From: Alteromonas sp. CI.11.F.A3 | GTDB lineage: Bacteria; Pseudomonadota; Gammaproteobacteria; Enterobacterales; Alteromonadaceae | Reading direction: 5' to 3' | NCBI RefSeq assembly: GCF_032925565.1 | Contig: NZ_CP136708.1 | Coordinates: 744,001 to 808,000 of the forward strand | DNA length: 64,000 nt | Part shown: positions 60,308 to 64,000 of the stretch, piece after piece | Numbering within the stretch: position 1 is the first letter of the stretch | How the letters are laid out: the number at the start of each line of letters is the position of its first letter | Notes under the pieces: model-generated | Database searches by the model: none | Seen by the model: the letters and a program-made list of their open reading frames with translations, nothing else | What the model was told of the DNA's origin: nothing | Program-made: the position numbers and the translations under genes

Positions 60308-60331
60308 AAAAGGGCGCCGAAAGAGGCGCCC
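60308..60331 (-). terminator. terminator of the porin gene
   Basis: Read on the minus strand, stem GGGCGCC/GGCGCCC (60325-60331 with 60312-60318), loop of 6, then TTTTTATT. It lies 25 nt after the porin stop. Confidence 0.75.
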
Positions 60332-60356
60332 GTAGTCATTACTGGTAAGTATCAGA

Positions 60357-61523
60357 TTAAAAAGCGTATTTCGCAGAAACCTGTAGACGGTTCATGTCAC
60401 CTTCCAACCCTTCCTCAATTTCGCGATGTGCAAACGCATACTCAGCGCCAAAAGTAAGTGCTTTGGTGGGTGAGTAGAGAAGGTTAGCCCGTGCACTATA
60501 GCTGCTTTCTGTCACACTAAGACCGGTAAGCGCTGTATCGTTATCAATATCCAATGCTGAAAACATGAAGCTGCTTCGCATTTTGTCGTTCCAAAGGTGA
60601 CGGTAGGCGATAGCATAACCCGTTGAATCGATAGCTTCTAAATCGCCATCGGCAGTAATGACTGCCCCATTAGCTGCATTTAGTGCGGTGTATCTACCCA
60701 TTCCTTGGCCTGTATTCACCATAAAGCGAATATCATCGCCGCTCGACAGTTTGTATTTTCCTGACAAGGCTAATCCGTAACTGGTTTCATCAGCGTCAAT
60801 GCCACTGCCGTCATCATATGAAAGCTGGCGCACAAGACCTGCTATTTTTACGTAGCCCCAGTCTTGTTTCGCGGTGTAAGCCGCTACAAAATCAGGTACA
60901 GCATTGTCGTCAGCCACAATACGTCCACCGCCACCGTTAGGCGTGACGGTAGTTTCAGGATTTTCTAAAGCCAACTGTAGGCCACCGTTGGTGTATCGCA
61001 CCATGACTTGTCGGCCAAATGTAATACCGTCTGTGGTACCAATGAAATCAAGAGATTCCGGTAGGGAACCCACGTCCATAAATGTGGTCCATGTTTGACC
61101 CACTAGCCATTCTTTATACTGAATGTAGGCGTGGCGAACACGAGGAGTATAAGAGTTACTAATACGTTCATCACCACCGCTAGTGACGATAAAATCTAAT
61201 TCTAATACCCCTTTGATTTCGTCACCTTCTGCTGTTGGCGTGTTGGTGCTAAATCTAAAGCGGGATTGACGAATATGTGCATCGAATTGGGTGCCTTCAT
61301 CGCCGCCTGAAACCGGAGTCAGCGAGGGTATGTAAAAATCTCGACCAATACTACCGGAACCCAATGTGCCCTCAGAGTAGTTGCTCACCATAGCGTCGGC
61401 TTTTATGTAGCCGGTAAATTTAACGCTGGTATCGCCTAAGTCAGCGGCGCTAACGAGAGTGGCGCTAGACGCTGCAAGTGCTAACGATACGGCTAGCACT
61501 GAGTTTTTTATTGTGGCTTTCAT
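60357..61523 (-). CDS. DcaP-type outer-membrane porin
   Basis: A 388-residue outer-membrane beta-barrel protein of the DcaP family. Signal peptide 'VLAVSLALAASSATLVSA'. Barrel segments alternate throughout, for example 'SVKFTGYIKADAMVSNYSEG', 'AHIRQSRFRFSTNTPTAEGD', 'HAYIQYKEWLVGQTWTTFMD', and the C-terminus ends with Phe ('RLQVSAKYAF'), as BamA substrates do. The family takes up small acidic or aromatic solutes; the substrate here is not known. It is divergent from acs, so an acetate or dicarboxylate link is possible. Confidence 0.85.
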   Translation of the reverse strand: MKATIKNSVLAVSLALAASSATLVSAADLGDTSVKFTGYIKADAMVSNYSEGTLGSGSIGRDFYIPSLTPVSGGDEGTQFDAHIRQSRFRFSTNTPTAEGDEIKGVLELDFIVTSGGDERISNSYTPRVRHAYIQYKEWLVGQTWTTFMDVGSLPESLDFIGTTDGITFGRQVMVRYTNGGLQLALENPETTVTPNGGGGRIVADDNAVPDFVAAYTAKQDWGYVKIAGLVRQLSYDDGSGIDADETSYGLALSGKYKLSSGDDIRFMVNTGQGMGRYTALNAANGAVITADGDLEAIDSTGYAIAYRHLWNDKMRSSFMFSALDIDNDTALTGLSVTESSYSARANLLYSPTKALTFGAEYAFAHREIEEGLEGDMNRLQVSAKYAF

Positions 61524-61622
61524 TATATTTGCCCTAAAGTGTGGTTAAATAAATGTAAATTCAAAGTTAACTTCTATAGGTTTGCCGACCTTGCTATAAA
61601 TTGAAATAAGCTAATGGTCGCA

Positions 61623-61697
61623 TACGACTATAGTCGTAATTGATGAGCGGTTGAATTCCTAGGACTAAAGTTTATAAACCGTAAGACCAAAGTCGCA
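61623..61697 (+). promoter_or_regulatory. three related palindromes in the acs promoter region
   Basis: TACGACTATAGTCGTA (61623-61638) is a perfect 16-bp palindrome. TAGGACTAAAGTTTAT (61660-61675) and TAAGACCAAAGTCGCA (61682-61697) share its GACYAWAGTY core. Centre spacings are 37 and 22 nt. All lie 80-154 nt before the acs start and also upstream of the divergent porin gene. They are candidate sites for a regulator, probably the NarL-type protein encoded after acs. Confidence 0.5.
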
Positions 61698-61776
61698 TTT
61701 TTACTTTATAGTCTAATCATTACAGTGTTTAGTATATAAAAGCATTTCACATTATTGATATTGGAGGCAATTTTTT

Positions 61777-63726
61777 ATGACTGCCAGTAAGACTTTTTCT
61801 GTTCCTGACGCGATTAAAAGTACGACCCACTTAACGGATGCTCAGTACGCTGAGATGTATGCTAATTCTGTAGCACACCCTGAAGCATTTTGGGCTGAAC
61901 ACGCTAACTTGCTTGAATGGTTTAAAAAGCCGACCAAAGTGAAAAACACCCATTTTGGTGACAATGATGTTTCGATAAAATGGTTTGAAGACGGCGAGTT
62001 AAATGCCAGTTACAACTGTATTGACCGCCACCTAGCAGACAATGCAGACAAAGTGGCTATTCATTGGGAAGGTGACTCTCCTGACCAAAGCCAAGATATT
62101 ACGTTTCAAGAAGTGCATGATGAAGTCTGTAAATTAGCTAACGCACTTAAATCACTTGGTGTGGCTAAAGGCGACAGGGTCGCTATTTATATGCCAATGG
62201 TGCCCGACGCTGCTTACGCTATGCTGGCGTGCGCCCGTATTGGTGCTATTCACTCTGTTATTTTTGGTGGCTTTTCGCCGAACGCGATTGCCGATCGTAT
62301 TAACGACAGCGATGCAAAGGTGGTTATTACCGCCGATGAAGGCCGCCGAGCAGGTCGTTCTGTGCCTTTGAAAGCCAATGTAGATAAGGCACTATCAAAA
62401 GGTGCTTGCCCATCCATTACTCATGTCATCGTTAAAAAGGTGACTGGCGAAGATGTAGCTTGGAACGACAGTCACGATGTCTGGTGGGATGAGCTAGTCG
62501 CAGATTGCTCTACTGAATGTGAGCCTGAAGTGATGAACGCGGAAGACCCACTCTTTATCTTGTATACATCAGGCTCAACAGGCACTCCTAAGGGCGTAGT
62601 GCATACTACCGGTGGTTATTTGCTGTATACCGCTATGACCTTCAAATATGCCTTTGATTATCAAGAAAATGATATTTACTGGTGTACTGCCGATGTCGGT
62701 TGGATTACTGGGCACAGCTATATGGTGTACGGCCCTATGATCAACGGTGCATCTCAAGTGTTTTTCGAGGGTGTTCCTACTTATCCAGATGTGCGTCGTA
62801 TCGCGCAGGTAGTAGAAAAATACAAAGTGAATAGTCTTTACACTGCACCCACTGCTATTCGCGCCTTGATGGCGCACGGTGACAAGCCAGCTGAGGGCTG
62901 TGATCTTTCATCACTTCGTCTACTTGGTACGGTAGGTGAGCCTATTAATCCTGAAGCCTGGGAATGGTATCACCGAGTGATTGGGCAGAGCCGTTGTCCT
63001 ATTATGGATACATGGTGGCAGACTGAAACCGGTGGGCATATGATTACGCCATTGCCAGGGGCGACAGCACTTAAGCCTGGCTCTGCTACGCGGCCATTCT
63101 TTGGTATTCAGCCAGCACTGTTTGATGCTGAAGGCAACGAACTTGAAGGCGCAGCCGAAGGTAACCTTGTAATTAAAGATAGCTGGCCAAGTCAAGCTAG
63201 AACCGTGTATGGCGATCATCAACGCTTTATCAGTACCTACTTTAGTGCCTACAAAGGTGTATACTTCACCGGTGATGGTGCAAGGCGTGACGAAGATGGC
63301 TACTACTGGATCACTGGGCGTGTAGATGACGTGTTAAATGTATCCGGTCACCGCTTAGGCACGGCTGAAATTGAGAGCGCATTAGTGGCACATCCAAAAG
63401 TGGCCGAAGCGGCGGTAGTGGGCTTTCCTCATGATATTAAAGGGCAGGGTATTTATGTTTATGTTACCCCAATCGACGGTGTTGCCGTTGATGATGCGCT
63501 AACCACAGAGCTTAAAACCTGGGTTAGACAAGAGCTAAGTCCCATTGCGACACCTGATAAAATACAGTGGTCGGCTGGCCTACCTAAAACCCGTTCAGGT
63601 AAAATTATGCGTCGAATTTTGCGTAAGATTGCTGCGAACGAACATGAGCAACTTGGTGATATATCTACATTGGCGGATCCGTCAGTTGTTGATACACTCA
63701 TTAAGGAGCGATTAAACAAATCATAA
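61777..63726 (+). CDS. acs: acetyl-CoA synthetase
   Basis: AMP-forming ligase that makes acetyl-CoA from acetate. The 649-residue protein has the A3 loop '[20 protein letters not shown]', '[17 protein letters not shown]', '[19 protein letters not shown]', '[20 protein letters not shown]' and the C-terminal '[17 protein letters not shown]', whose Lys is the acetylation switch in known Acs. GGAGG lies 10 nt before the ATG. Promoter elements with a weak -35 suggest an activator. It is followed after 11 nt by a response regulator gene. Confidence 0.97.
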   Translation: MTASKTFSVPDAIKSTTHLTDAQYAEMYANSVAHPEAFWAEHANLLEWFKKPTKVKNTHFGDNDVSIKWFEDGELNASYNCIDRHLADNADKVAIHWEGDSPDQSQDITFQEVHDEVCKLANALKSLGVAKGDRVAIYMPMVPDAAYAMLACARIGAIHSVIFGGFSPNAIADRINDSDAKVVITADEGRRAGRSVPLKANVDKALSKGACPSITHVIVKKVTGEDVAWNDSHDVWWDELVADCSTECEPEVMNAEDPLFILYTSGSTGTPKGVVHTTGGYLLYTAMTFKYAFDYQENDIYWCTADVGWITGHSYMVYGPMINGASQVFFEGVPTYPDVRRIAQVVEKYKVNSLYTAPTAIRALMAHGDKPAEGCDLSSLRLLGTVGEPINPEAWEWYHRVIGQSRCPIMDTWWQTETGGHMITPLPGATALKPGSATRPFFGIQPALFDAEGNELEGAAEGNLVIKDSWPSQARTVYGDHQRFISTYFSAYKGVYFTGDGARRDEDGYYWITGRVDDVLNVSGHRLGTAEIESALVAHPKVAEAAVVGFPHDIKGQGIYVYVTPIDGVAVDDALTTELKTWVRQELSPIATPDKIQWSAGLPKTRSGKIMRRILRKIAANEHEQLGDISTLADPSVVDTLIKERLNKS

Positions 63727-63737
63727 AGGATAATGCA

Positions 63738-64000
63738 ATGACAACCCTGTTAATTGCCGATGATCATCCGTTGTATCGGGATGCCTTAAGAGGCGCTTTG
63801 TCATTGTCTTTACCAGCGCTGACGCTATCAGAAGCTGGTGATTTAACATCGACAGTCGATATTCTCAATCGCGAGGATATCGACTTATTGCTGCTTGATT
63901 TACACATGCCGGGCAGCAACGACCTTTTCGGGTTAATTCATATTCGTAAACTGTTTCCTGACGTACCTGTTGCGGTAGTGTCTGGCACGGAAGATACCCA
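63738..64000 (+). CDS. NarL/LuxR-type response regulator (partial, runs off the window)
   Basis: The first 87 codons of a receiver domain: 'TTLLIADDHPLYRDALRGAL' (acidic pair), the phosphoacceptor Asp in 'LLLLDLHMPGSNDL', and the Thr/Ser site 'AVVSGTEDTQ'. AAGGA precedes the ATG. The frame is open to the last base; the HTH is beyond the window. The position right after acs and the family fit CrbR-type regulators that turn on acs, as in Vibrio and Pseudomonas (CrbS/CrbR). That identity is inferred. Confidence 0.85.
   Translation, partial: MTTLLIADDHPLYRDALRGALSLSLPALTLSEAGDLTSTVDILNREDIDLLLLDLHMPGSNDLFGLIHIRKLFPDVPVAVVSGTEDT

Overview
The window is a contiguous piece of chromosome from a marine gammaproteobacterium, almost certainly Alteromonas or a very close relative. 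The evidence is the 16S/23S sequence, the rrn spacer carrying tRNA-Ile and tRNA-Ala, the thrU-tyrU-glyT-thrT-tuf style tRNA/EF-Tu block, the Pseudoalteromonas-type alpha-amylase and the low-to-mid GC composition. No prophage, insertion sequence or CRISPR array was seen.

Layout. (1) 1-18116: surface-glycan locus, all on the + strand. It has a CMP-sugar synthetase, a HAD phosphatase, the GDP-fucose genes gmd-fcl-gmm, a GT10 fucosyltransferase-like enzyme, several GT2 and GT61 glycosyltransferases, a polysaccharide-lyase-like protein, the dTDP-rhamnose genes rmlA-C-D-B, a further GT2 and UDP-glucose dehydrogenase. (2) 18200-25260: an NhaR-like LysR regulator divergent from a three-gene tripartite exporter whose ABC subunit has lost every ATPase motif, then a sulfotransferase and an exported protein made of twelve 15-residue repeats. 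(3) 25430-31361: a complete rrn operon with two promoters, boxA elements, processing stems and a terminator. (4) 31488-36926: an EF-hand protein, murB-birA-coaX, four tRNAs and tuf. (5) 36946-37300: three copies of a long palindromic repeat. (6) 37659-41948: a Tat-exported PhoX/DUF839 protein, then a periplasmic catalase with an ankyrin partner and an unlisted 50-residue ORF directly before the catalase. (7) 42054-55647: a signalling and protease island. Two paralogous S8 proteases with SLH-like tails bracket a NarL-type response regulator, a histidine kinase, a Ser/Thr kinase with a TPR tail, an FHA-GAF protein and an exported protein; a PEP-CTERM-like protein and an HBM sensor flank it. (8) 55666-64000: an aldo/keto reductase, a Na/Pi cotransporter, alpha-amylase, a DcaP-type porin, acetyl-CoA synthetase and the start of a NarL-type response regulator.

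The most interesting points are the signalling/protease island, where a 16-bp palindromic motif (TAGGGG-N4-NCCCYA) recurs upstream of three of its exported-protein genes; the exporter with a dead ATPase domain; the 15-residue repeat protein beside it; and a repeated GACYAWAGTC-like palindrome in the acs promoter beside a likely cognate regulator. All functional links are inferred from sequence and context alone.
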